From Micromonospora inositola (GTDB lineage: Bacteria > Actinomycetota > Actinomycetes > Mycobacteriales > Micromonosporaceae), in NCBI RefSeq assembly GCF_900090285.1, contig NZ_LT607754.1, forward strand, positions 1,364,001-1,428,000: a stretch of DNA of 64,000 nt, read 5' to 3'. Below, piece after piece: positions 54,665-62,662 of this stretch. The notes beneath the pieces are model-generated. The model worked only from the letters and a program-made list of their open reading frames with translations. It was not told the DNA's origin and did no database searches. Positions within the stretch are counted from its first letter, which is position 1. Each line of letters starts with the position of its first letter. The translations under genes were made by a program, and so were the position numbers.

Positions 54665-55687
54665 ATGCGGGCGATCTGGAAAGGAGCGGTGTCGTTCGGG
54701 CTGGTGTCGATCGGGGTGAAGCTCTACTCGGCCACCGAGGAGAAGGACATCCGCTTCCACCAGGTGCACCGGGACGACGGTGGCCGCATCCGCTACAAGC
54801 GCACCTGCTCGGTCTGCGGCGAGGAGGTCACCTACGACGACATCGCCAAGGGGTACGACCTCGGCGGCGGCGAGATGGTCATCCTCACCGACGAGGACTT
54901 CGCCGAGCTGCCGCTGACCACCTCGCACGCGATCGACGTGCTGGAGTTCGTCCCCGCCGAGCAGGTCGACCCGATCCTCTACAACAAGGCGTACTTCCTG
55001 GAGCCGGAGGGGACGGCGACCAAGCCGTACGTGCTGCTGCGGGACGCGCTCGCCGACTCGGAGCGGGTGGCGATCGTCAAGGTGGCGCTGCGCCAGCGCG
55101 AACAGCTCGCCACCCTGCGCGTACGCGAGGGCGTGCTGCTGCTCAACACGATGCTCTGGCCGGACGAGGTGCGTACCCCGGACTTCGGTTTCCTGGACGA
55201 GGACCTCAAGGTCCGGCCGCCGGAGCTGGCGATGGCCAGCTCGCTGATCGACTCGATGGCCGGGGAGTTCCAGCCGGACGCCTTCACCGACGACTACCGG
55301 GCCGCGTTGCAGGAGGTCATCGACGCGAAGGTCGAGGGTCGCGAGGTGGTCCAGCCGGAGGAGGAAGAGGCCGCGCCGGCCGCCGCGGTCGACCTGATGG
55401 CCGCGCTGAAGGCCTCGGTCGAGCGGGCCCGGGCGGCCCGCGGCGAAGAGCCCTCCGGTAAGGCCGCCGAGCCGACGCCGATCTCGGCTGCCCGGTCGGC
55501 GCAGAAGGCCGCCAAGGAGCCGGCCACGAAGGCGGCCGCGAAGAAGGCGCCCGCGAAGAAGGCCGCCGCCAAGAAGGCCGAGCCGGCCAAGAAGGCGGCG
55601 GCGAAGAAGACCGCGGAGAAGAAGGCGGCCAAGGCCCCGGCGAAGAAGGCCGCCGAGAAGAAGGCGGCACCCCGCAAGACCGCCTGA
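54665..55687 (+). CDS. ku: Ku protein
   Basis: 340 aa from ATG at 54665 (MRAIWKGAVSFGLVSIGVKL). The Ku bridge/beta-barrel core fills residues 1-255 (YKRTCSVCGEEVTYDDIAKG; VLLLNTMLWPDEVRTP). The C-terminal 80 residues are an Ala/Lys/Pro-rich tail of repeated AAKK-type units, typical for actinobacterial Ku and involved in DNA binding and LigD contact. Homodimer on DNA ends. The 85-bp gap to the ligase gene holds both divergent promoters. Confidence 0.95.
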   Translation: MRAIWKGAVSFGLVSIGVKLYSATEEKDIRFHQVHRDDGGRIRYKRTCSVCGEEVTYDDIAKGYDLGGGEMVILTDEDFAELPLTTSHAIDVLEFVPAEQVDPILYNKAYFLEPEGTATKPYVLLRDALADSERVAIVKVALRQREQLATLRVREGVLLLNTMLWPDEVRTPDFGFLDEDLKVRPPELAMASSLIDSMAGEFQPDAFTDDYRAALQEVIDAKVEGREVVQPEEEEAAPAAAVDLMAALKASVERARAARGEEPSGKAAEPTPISAARSAQKAAKEPATKAAAKKAPAKKAAAKKAEPAKKAAAKKTAEKKAAKAPAKKAAEKKAAPRKTA

Positions 55688-55697
55688 CCTGCGACCG

Positions 55698-55729
55698 CCC
55701 CCTGCCGAGCCGGATCGGACGGCAGGGGG
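55698..55729. terminator. Bidirectional terminator hairpin
   Basis: Arms CCCCCTGCCG (55698-55707) and CGGCAGGGGG (55720-55729) form a 10-bp stem between the convergent ku and PPOX genes. Confidence 0.8.
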
Positions 55730-55737
55730 ACCGGGCG

Positions 55738-56130
55738 TCAGCCCCGGCCGAGCTTGCCGGTCGGGGTGATCCGGACGATGACCCGCTCCTCGCCCGGCTG
55801 CCGGAACGGGTAGGTGTCCTGGCCGAGGTACTTCTTGGCCATCTTGTCGATGTGCTCGTCGGCGCCCTCGGTGACGAACTCGGCCGTGCCCTTGACCCAG
55901 AGGGTGCGGAAGTCGTCCGCCTTGTCCACCACGGAGACCGCGACCACCGGATTGCGCTGGATGTTGACGTACTTCTGCCGGCCCTTCGCGGTGTTGAACA
56001 CGATGTGCTCGCCGTCGGTGTCCACCCAGACCGGGGTCACGTGCGGGGTGCCGTCGGCCTCGATGGTGGCCACGTGGGCGAGCTGCGGCTCTTCGAGCAG
56101 GGCCAGGTCTACTTCGGTGAGGATCGCCAT
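55738..56130 (-). CDS. PPOX-class F420-dependent oxidoreductase
   Basis: 130 aa from ATG at 56130 (MAILTEVDLALLEEPQLAHV). Split-barrel flavin/deazaflavin fold: VATIEADGTPHVTPVWVDTD, AKGRQKYVNIQRNPVVAVSV. The motif pattern fits the F420-dependent group common in actinobacteria. Substrate unknown. Confidence 0.9.
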   Translation of the reverse strand: MAILTEVDLALLEEPQLAHVATIEADGTPHVTPVWVDTDGEHIVFNTAKGRQKYVNIQRNPVVAVSVVDKADDFRTLWVKGTAEFVTEGADEHIDKMAKKYLGQDTYPFRQPGEERVIVRITPTGKLGRG

Positions 56131-56286
56131 GGTCGAGAACCTACTACCGGAAATTGCCGCCGACCGGCCTCCTGCCCGATTCGGCCCGGGCGAGGGGGCA
56201 CCGAGGGCGTCCCGACGGGTACCGTGTGCGCTGGTCTCGGCAGCGGCCGCCGGGCCGCACCCACCCACCCAGCAGGGGAGTTCGAC

Positions 56287-56952
56287 GTGAGCGAGCGTGT
56301 GCAGAACCGGTCGGCGGGCCAGGGCCCGGGCACCAAGGCGGAGCGGCGGCTGGCCGCCCAGCTGGCGGCGAAGAAGGCGGCCGAGGCGAAGCGTCGCCGG
56401 CAGTCGCTGCTCGGCGCGCTCGCCGGTGTCGCCGTCGTCGCGGTGCTGATCGGCGTCTTCGTCGTCGTGAACAGCGGGGGCGACGACAAGAAGCCGGCCG
56501 CCGGCACCCCCTCGGCGACCGCCCCGGCCCCCGAAGCCACCGCCCCCGCCGCACCACAGCAGCAGCTCCCGGAGGGCGCGGACCCTGCGCTCGCCACCAA
56601 GCCGAAGGTCGACCCGGGTAAGGGCGAGCTGACCAAGCTCACCGTCACCCCGCTGATCAAGGGCAACGGCCCGGCGGTCAAGGCCGGCCAGACCATCACC
56701 ACCAACTACGTGGGTGTCTTCTACAAGGACGGCAAGGAGTTCGACGCGTCCTGGAACAACGGGCAGCCGGCCAGCTTCCCGATCGGTGTCGGCCAGGTCA
56801 TCAAGGGCTGGGACCAGGGCCTGGTCGGGGTGACCGTGGGCAGCCGGGTGCAGCTCGACATCCCCGCCGACCTGGCGTACGGCAACGACGGCGCGGGCGG
56901 CCGCCCGGCCGGCCCGCTGCGCTTCATCGTCGACGTGCTGGCCGCGCAGTAG
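56287..56952 (+). CDS. FKBP-type peptidyl-prolyl isomerase, membrane-anchored
   Basis: 221 aa from GTG at 56287 (VSERVQNRSAGQGPGTKAER). A charged N-terminus, one membrane span (LLGALAGVAVVAVLIGVFVV, about residues 39-58), an Ala/Pro linker and an FKBP domain: GQTITTNYVGVFYKDGKEFD, GVGQVIKGWDQGLVGVTVGS, VQLDIPADLAYGNDGAGG. It probably folds exported proteins outside the membrane. Followed by a hairpin. Confidence 0.93.
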   Translation: MSERVQNRSAGQGPGTKAERRLAAQLAAKKAAEAKRRRQSLLGALAGVAVVAVLIGVFVVVNSGGDDKKPAAGTPSATAPAPEATAPAAPQQQLPEGADPALATKPKVDPGKGELTKLTVTPLIKGNGPAVKAGQTITTNYVGVFYKDGKEFDASWNNGQPASFPIGVGQVIKGWDQGLVGVTVGSRVQLDIPADLAYGNDGAGGRPAGPLRFIVDVLAAQ

Positions 56953-56998
56953 CTCACAACGGTCTTCCTTCCGGTCACCTACCGGCAGTAGGTTCATG

Positions 56999-57032
56999 GT
57001 CACCGTGGGCGGCACCACCCGCCCACGGTGAC
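56999..57032 (+). terminator. Terminator hairpin
   Basis: A 14-bp perfect inverted repeat (56999-57012 with 57019-57032) and a 6-nt loop lie 47 bp after the FKBP stop. Confidence 0.75.
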
Positions 57033-57055
57033 CTGTCACCGAGGCGGAGGTGCAC

Positions 57056-57922
57056 GTGGCGGCGCTGGACGACCCCCGGCTGGCCCGGGTGATGTGGACG
57101 CACTTCGAGCCGGTCCACGCGGTGACCTACTTCCACCCGCGCGCCCGGGCGGCGTACGAGGCGGTCGGGCTGCGCGGCTACTGGCGGGGCTACTTCGCCG
57201 GCCGGGCCGCCCCGCTCGGCCCGACGCCCGCGCCGCCGGTGATCGCCGCGTTCTTCAGCTTCGCGCCCCCGATGGTGGCCCGGGCGCTGCCCTCGGTGTG
57301 GCGGCTGGCCACTCCGGAGGAGGCGCTGCGGGCCCGGCTCACCGGCGCCGTCCAGGCACTCGCCGAGTTCACCTACGAGCTGCCCGAGGCGCACCTGGTC
57401 GAGGCGGCGGACCTGCTTGAGGAGGCGGCTGGCCGGGTGGAGACCGCCGGCCGGGTGCTCGGCGCGGTCAACGCCGCCCTGCCCCGGGGCGAGTACCCGC
57501 TGTCCCGGCTCTGGCAGGCCGCCACCACCCTGCGCGAGCACCGGGGCGACGGGCACGTCGCCGCCCTGGTCACCACCGGGCTGGACCCGGTGGAGGTGCT
57601 GGCCTGGCGCTGCCGGGTCGACCAGTCCCGGGAGTTCCACCAGGCGGCCCGGGGCTGGACCGACGAGGAGTGGGCGGCCGCGGAGGAGCGGCTGGTGGAA
57701 CGCGGCTGGCTGACCGCCGACCGGGCGCCGACCAAACACGCCAGCAACACGTTCCGGGCGGTCGAGGAGGCCACCGACCGGGCCGCTGCCGGCCCGTGGC
57801 GGGCGCTCGGCGCCGACCGTACGGAGCGGCTGCGCGAGCTGCTCGAACCGATCGCCCGCCGCTGCCGCACGATCATCCCCCGGCAGAGCCCGATCGGCCT
57901 GCCGGCGACCCAGCCCACCTGA
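57056..57922 (+). CDS. SCO6745 family protein
   Basis: 288 aa from GTG at 57056, 7 nt after GGCGGAGG; a GTG at 57050 is possible. Helical protein with the family patterns MWTHFEPVHAVTYFHPRARA, VGLRGYWRGYFAGRAAPLG and CRVDQSREFHQAARGWTDEE. Widespread in actinomycetes; function unknown. Confidence 0.8.
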   Translation: MAALDDPRLARVMWTHFEPVHAVTYFHPRARAAYEAVGLRGYWRGYFAGRAAPLGPTPAPPVIAAFFSFAPPMVARALPSVWRLATPEEALRARLTGAVQALAEFTYELPEAHLVEAADLLEEAAGRVETAGRVLGAVNAALPRGEYPLSRLWQAATTLREHRGDGHVAALVTTGLDPVEVLAWRCRVDQSREFHQAARGWTDEEWAAAEERLVERGWLTADRAPTKHASNTFRAVEEATDRAAAGPWRALGADRTERLRELLEPIARRCRTIIPRQSPIGLPATQPT

Positions 57923-57980
57923 CCCCGGGCCGCGGCAACCCCGCGGAGGGCAACCCGGCGGTCGGCGTAGCGTGCCCGGC

Positions 57981-58241
57981 ATGTGGATCGTGGAACTCGC
58001 CTTCACCGACGCCCCGGAGCGGCTCGCCGCCCGACCTGCCCACCGGGAGCGGCTCACCGCCCTGCACGCCGAGGGCAAGGTACGGATCACCGGGCCGCTG
58101 GCCGACGACTCTGGCGCGGTGCTGGTCTTCGACGTGCCGGACCGGCCTGAGCTGGACCGGCTGCTGGCCGCCGACCCGTACTTCACCACGCGCGGCGTCG
58201 AGATCGTCCAGATCCGGGAGTGGGCACCCTTCCTGACCTGA
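57981..58241 (+). CDS. YciI-like protein
   Basis: 86 aa from ATG at 57981 (MWIVELAFTDAPERLAARPA). Ferredoxin-like fold of the YciI family with the His in PAHRERLTALHAEGKV and an Asp region ADPYFTTRGVEIVQIREW. Function of the family is not settled. It is close to the HAD gene (38 bp), likely one transcript. Confidence 0.85.
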   Translation: MWIVELAFTDAPERLAARPAHRERLTALHAEGKVRITGPLADDSGAVLVFDVPDRPELDRLLAADPYFTTRGVEIVQIREWAPFLT

Positions 58242-58279
58242 GCCGGCCCGCCGTCGGGAGGGCAGGGCAGGATGGGCTC

Positions 58280-58933
58280 ATGGTGGACGCGGTGCTCTTC
58301 GACCTGGACGGCGTGATCGTGGACTCCGAGCCGGTCTGGGAGGAGGTCCGGCGGGCGTACGTGGCCGCGCACGGGGGGACCTGGCAGTCCGACACCCAGC
58401 GCCGGCTGATGGGGATGAGCACCGGCGAGTGGGCCGCCTACCTCAGCGGCGAGCTGGGCGTCGACCGGAGTCCCGAGCAGGTCGCCACCGAGGTGGTCGC
58501 GGAGATGACCCGGCGGTACGCGGAGCGCGTACCGCTGATCGACGACGCCGCCGCGGTGGTGCGCCGGATGGCCGCGCGGTGGCCGCTGGGGCTGGCCAGC
58601 TCCTCCCCCACCGCGCTGATCGCGGCGGCGCTGGAGGCGACGGGCCTGGCCGACGCCTTCGGCGCGACGCTGTCCACCGAGGAGACCGCGCGGGGCAAGC
58701 CGGCGCCGGACGTCTGGCTCGCCGTCGCCGCGCGACTCGGCGTCGACCCGACCCGCTGCGTGGCGGTCGAGGACTCCTCGAACGGGGTGCGCTCCGCGGC
58801 CGCCGCCGGCATGCGGGTGGTGGCGATCCCGCACGGGTCGTACCCCCTCGATCCGGACGCGGAAGGGCACGCGGCGGTGCTGCTGCCCTCGGTCGACGCG
58901 CTCACCCCGGAGGTCGTGGAGCGGCTCGGCTGA
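58280..58933 (+). CDS. HAD-IA family phosphatase
   Basis: 217 aa from ATG at 58280. Motif I VLFDLDGVIVDSEPVWEE, motif II LGLASSSPTALI, motif III lysine ARGKPAPDVW, motif IV VAVEDSSNGVRSAAAAGM. Beta-phosphoglucomutase-like or sugar-phosphatase type. GGGCAGGA precedes the start. Confidence 0.92.
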   Translation: MVDAVLFDLDGVIVDSEPVWEEVRRAYVAAHGGTWQSDTQRRLMGMSTGEWAAYLSGELGVDRSPEQVATEVVAEMTRRYAERVPLIDDAAAVVRRMAARWPLGLASSSPTALIAAALEATGLADAFGATLSTEETARGKPAPDVWLAVAARLGVDPTRCVAVEDSSNGVRSAAAAGMRVVAIPHGSYPLDPDAEGHAAVLLPSVDALTPEVVERLG

Positions 58934-59248
58934 GCGGGGCGAAGCTGGACGCCGGCACCGACCCCGCGCTCAGACCGCCCGGCTCCGGCTCGACCTCGGC
59001 AGGAACCGCCGGGGCGCCGGGCCCGGCGGCCGGGCCGGCTCGTCCGCGGGCCGCTCCGGGCCGCCGGCCTCCGTCGCGGCCCGCGTCGGGGCAGGTCGTC
59101 GATCCGCCACCGGTACGTCCCGCATGTCACCCCTCCTGCCACCGACTACCGGGTTGTACGGTTTCCCGGGCGGACCGGATCGGAATGATCAGGGATCGGC
59201 GGGGTACCGCAGGCCGCGGTGCCGGCGTCCGGCGGGGAGGAGACGGCG
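58934..59248. other. Intergenic region
   Basis: No gene is supported. Arg/Pro-rich open frames on both strands look like composition artefacts; no hairpin or operator stands out. Confidence 0.5.
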
Positions 59249-60262
59249 ATGAGGGCGATCGTGTACGAGCGCAGCGGGGACGCCTCGGTGCTCCAACTGG
59301 TCGAGCGGCCGATCCCGGAGCCGGCCCCGGGCGAGGTGCTGGTGCGGATGGCGGTCTCCGGGGTGAACCCGACGGACTGGAAGGCCCGCCAGGCGTGGCC
59401 GCTGCCGGCCGGCTGGCAGATCCCCGGCCAGGACGGCGCGGGCGTGATCGAGGCGGTCGGCGAGGGTGTCGACCAGATCCTGATCGGCGCGCGGGTGTGG
59501 CTCTGGGAGGCGGCCTGGCAGCGGCCCTGGGGCACCGCCTCCGAGTACACGCTGGTCCCGGTCCGGCACGCGGTGCGGCTCGGTTCCGCCTCGTTCGACC
59601 TGGGCGCCTGCCTGGGCATCCCGTTCATGACCGCGCACCGCTGCCTGACCGCCGGCGAGTTCATGCCGGACAAACTGCACGCGGGCGCGCTGAGCGACCA
59701 CGTGGTGCTGGTGCAGGGCGGGGCGGGCGCGGTGGGCAACGCGGCGATCCAGCTCGCCCGGTGGGCGGACGCCTGCGTGGTCGCCACGGTGAGCAGCCCG
59801 GAGAAGGCGGAGCTGGCGGCGGCGGCCGGCGCCTCCTTCGTGGTCAACTATCGCGAGCAGGACGTGGTCGAGGAGGTCCGCAAGATCGCCCCCGACGGGG
59901 TGCACACGATCGTCGAGGTCTCCGCCGCCCGCAACGCCGCGACCGACGTCCAGCTCCTCCGTAGCGGCGGCGCGGTGTGCGCGTACGCCGACGACGGCGG
60001 GGACGAGGTGACCCTCCCGATCCGGCCGTTGATGGTGCCGAACGCGCGCTGGCAGTTCGTGCTGATCTACACCGCCCCGAAGGCGACGAAGGCGCAGGCG
60101 GTGACCGACATCGCGGCGGCGGTGGCCCAGGGCGCGATCCGGGTGGGCGAGGAGGCCGGCCTGCCGCTGCACCACTACTCGCTGGCGGCGACGGCGGCGG
60201 CCCACAAGGCCGTCGAGAGCTCGGTGGTCGGCAAGGTGCTCATCACCACGAGCGAGACGTAG
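59249..60262 (+). CDS. NADPH:quinone oxidoreductase-like (zinc-independent MDR)
   Basis: 337 aa from ATG at 59249 with GGGGAGGAGAC upstream. MDR features: MRAIVYERSGDASVLQLVER, GVNPTDWKARQAWPL, GQDGAGVIEAVGEGVD, and the nucleotide loop VLVQGGAGAVGNAAIQLARW. No catalytic or structural zinc ligands, as in quinone reductases. Substrate unknown. Confidence 0.92.
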   Translation: MRAIVYERSGDASVLQLVERPIPEPAPGEVLVRMAVSGVNPTDWKARQAWPLPAGWQIPGQDGAGVIEAVGEGVDQILIGARVWLWEAAWQRPWGTASEYTLVPVRHAVRLGSASFDLGACLGIPFMTAHRCLTAGEFMPDKLHAGALSDHVVLVQGGAGAVGNAAIQLARWADACVVATVSSPEKAELAAAAGASFVVNYREQDVVEEVRKIAPDGVHTIVEVSAARNAATDVQLLRSGGAVCAYADDGGDEVTLPIRPLMVPNARWQFVLIYTAPKATKAQAVTDIAAAVAQGAIRVGEEAGLPLHHYSLAATAAAHKAVESSVVGKVLITTSET

Positions 60263-60338
60263 GACCACGAAACGGATTTCTCCGTCATCGAGACAGAGGC
60301 GAACAAGTTTCGCGACAATTGGTGTGCGCCCCATGGAC

Positions 60339-60375
60339 GGGCGGCCCCGGCGCGGTGCGAACGCCGGGGCCGCCC
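60339..60375. terminator. Bidirectional terminator hairpin
   Basis: A 14-bp perfect inverted repeat (60339-60352 with 60362-60375, 9-nt loop) lies between convergent stops at 60262 and 60439. Confidence 0.85.
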
Positions 60376-60438
60376 CTGGGGAGGGATGTCCACAGGGATC
60401 AGTCCCTACCCATTGCAGCGACGGTACGTCGGAAAGTG

Positions 60439-62088
60439 TTACGGCGCGGTCAGTTCGCGTACCTCCAGGCCGCCGTCGGCGTACCGGGAACGGACCACCT
60501 TCTTGTCGAACTTGCCGACGCTGGTCTTCGGCACCGCATCGATGAACGCCCACCGCTCGGGCAACTGCCAGCGGGCCACCGACTTCGCCAGGAAGTCGCG
60601 CAGCTCCTCGGCCGTCACCGACGCGCCCTCCCGGACCACCACGGTCGCCAGCGGCCGCTCGTCCCAGCGCTCGTCCGGCACGCCCACCACGCACGCCTCC
60701 AGCACTGCCGGGTGCGCCATCAGGGCGTTCTCCAGCTCGACCGAGGAGATCCACTCCCCGCCCGACTTGATCACGTCCTTGGCCCGGTCGGTGAGGGTGA
60801 GGTAGCCGTCCGGCGAGAGCGTGCCGACGTCGCCGGTACGCAGCCAGCCGTCGCGGAACTTCTCCTCGTCCGGGGTCTCGTCGCCGACGTACCGGGCGGT
60901 CACCCACGGCCCACGGACCTCCAGCTCGCCGACGGCCGTCCCGTCGGCGGGCAGCGACTCGCCCAGCGGGCCGACGATGCGGGCGGCGACCCCGGCCGGC
61001 ACCCGGCCCTGGGTGTAGCGGTAACGCCAGGCCGCGTCGCCGGTCGCGCCGGCCGGCGGCCGGGAGACCGAGCCGAGCGGGGACATCTCGGTCATCCCCC
61101 AGGCGTGGATCACCTCGATGCCGTGCCGCTCGTGGAACGCGTGCATTAGCGCCGGCGGGCAGGCCGAGCCACCGACGATCGCCTCCGTGAGCGAGGAGGT
61201 GTCCACGTCGTGGCTGTCCAGGTAGGCCAGCAGGTCGGTCCAGATGGTCGGCACCGCGCCGGCCAGGGTGGGCCGCTCGGCGGCGATCATCTCGGCGATC
61301 GGGGCGGCCTGGAGGAACCGGTCCGGCATGATCAGCGAGGCGCCGGAGAGGAACGCCGCGTAGGGCAGGCCCCAGGACATCGCGTGGAACATCGGCACGA
61401 TGGCCAGCTCGCGGTCGGTCGGCCCGAGGCCGAACCCCTCCGGCATGCAGACCTGCAACGAGTGCAGGTAGATCGAGCGGTGCGAGTAGGCGACCCCCTT
61501 GGGGTTGCCGGTGGTCCCGGAGGTGTAGCAGAGGGCCGCGGCGTCGCGCTCGTCCACCTCGGGCCAGTCGTAGCCGTCCGGCTTGTCGGCCAGCAGGGCG
61601 TCCCAGTGGTGCACGGCGATCCGGTCGCCGGCCGCGGCCACCAGCGGCGCCGGGTCGCCGCCGCCGACCACCACCACGTGCCGCACCGTGGTCATCTCGC
61701 CGATCACCCGGGCGAGCAGGGGGATCAGCGTCGAGTCGACCAGCACCACCCGGTCCTCGGCGTGGTTGGCGATGTAGGCGACCTGGTCGGGGAAGAGCCG
61801 GATGTTGAGGGTGTGCAGCACCGCGCCCATGCTCGGCACGGCGAAGTACGCCACCAGATGCTCGTTGTTGTTCCACATGAACGTGGCGACCCGCTCGTCG
61901 CCGGTCACCCCGCACTCGTCGCGCAGCGCGTGGGCCAGCCGGGCGGCGGTCCGCCCGACCTCGGCGTACGACATCCGTTTGGGCTCGCCGCCGGTCCAGG
62001 TGACCACCTCCGCCGTGCCGTGCACGGTGGAGCCGTGTTCGAGGATCCGGGCGACCTGGAGGGGGGCGTCCATCATCGTGCTACGCAT
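60439..62088 (-). CDS. Long-chain fatty-acid-CoA ligase (FadD-like)
   Basis: 549 aa from ATG at 62088 (MRSTMMDAPLQVARILEHGS). AMP-binding motif LCYTSGTTGNPKGVAYSH, A8 region WLRTGDVGTLSPDGYLTLTD then DRAKDVIKSGGEW, and catalytic Lys near the C-terminus (KTSVGKFDKK). Activates a fatty or medium-chain acid to acyl-CoA via acyl-AMP; chain length cannot be read. Confidence 0.93.
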   Translation of the reverse strand: MRSTMMDAPLQVARILEHGSTVHGTAEVVTWTGGEPKRMSYAEVGRTAARLAHALRDECGVTGDERVATFMWNNNEHLVAYFAVPSMGAVLHTLNIRLFPDQVAYIANHAEDRVVLVDSTLIPLLARVIGEMTTVRHVVVVGGGDPAPLVAAAGDRIAVHHWDALLADKPDGYDWPEVDERDAAALCYTSGTTGNPKGVAYSHRSIYLHSLQVCMPEGFGLGPTDRELAIVPMFHAMSWGLPYAAFLSGASLIMPDRFLQAAPIAEMIAAERPTLAGAVPTIWTDLLAYLDSHDVDTSSLTEAIVGGSACPPALMHAFHERHGIEVIHAWGMTEMSPLGSVSRPPAGATGDAAWRYRYTQGRVPAGVAARIVGPLGESLPADGTAVGELEVRGPWVTARYVGDETPDEEKFRDGWLRTGDVGTLSPDGYLTLTDRAKDVIKSGGEWISSVELENALMAHPAVLEACVVGVPDERWDERPLATVVVREGASVTAEELRDFLAKSVARWQLPERWAFIDAVPKTSVGKFDKKVVRSRYADGGLEVRELTAP

Positions 62089-62143
62089 GGGTAACAAGCT
62101 AGTGTCGGCGGTCACACGTTGGGAAGCCCCGTAAATTGTCCGG

Positions 62144-62635
62144 GTGAGCATCTCCTGGGCCGATTCGTACGTGGGGCAGCTGCGCGCCCTGGCCGGTGAC
62201 CGCACCCTGATGTTCGTCGGCGCCCGCGCGGTCGTCCGCGACAACGCCGCCCGGGTGCTGCTGATCGAGCGCTCGGACAACGGCCAGTGGGCGATGCCGG
62301 CCGGCGCGATGGAGCTGGGCGAGTCGATCGCCGACTGCGCCGTCCGGGAGGTACGCGAGGAGACCGGGCTGCGCGCCCTGCGGGTCAGCGCGTTCGCCCT
62401 CTATACCGGCCCGGACCGCACCCACACCAACATGTACGGCCACACGTACCAGATCTTCACCAGCGCGTTCCGGGTCGACGAGTGGGACGGCGAGCTGGTC
62501 CGGGTCACCGACGAGACCACCGACGCCGGCTTCTTCCACCGCGACGAACTCCCCGCCCCGCTCTCCGCCAGCGTCACGGAAACCCTCGCCGACCTCGACG
62601 TCTTCGAACAGACCAACCGCCTGATCCTCAAGTAA
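62144..62635 (+). CDS. NUDIX hydrolase
   Basis: 163 aa from GTG at 62144. The NUDIX box is complete: GAMELGESIADCAVREVREE, continuing TGLRA. The WADSYVGQLRALAGDRTL start fits a family of actinobacterial NUDIX proteins. Substrate (nucleotide diphosphate derivative) unknown. Divergent from fadD with 55 bp between. Confidence 0.93.
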   Translation: MSISWADSYVGQLRALAGDRTLMFVGARAVVRDNAARVLLIERSDNGQWAMPAGAMELGESIADCAVREVREETGLRALRVSAFALYTGPDRTHTNMYGHTYQIFTSAFRVDEWDGELVRVTDETTDAGFFHRDELPAPLSASVTETLADLDVFEQTNRLILK

Positions 62636-62662
62636 CTTCTTGATCACCGGTGTGGTCGGCGG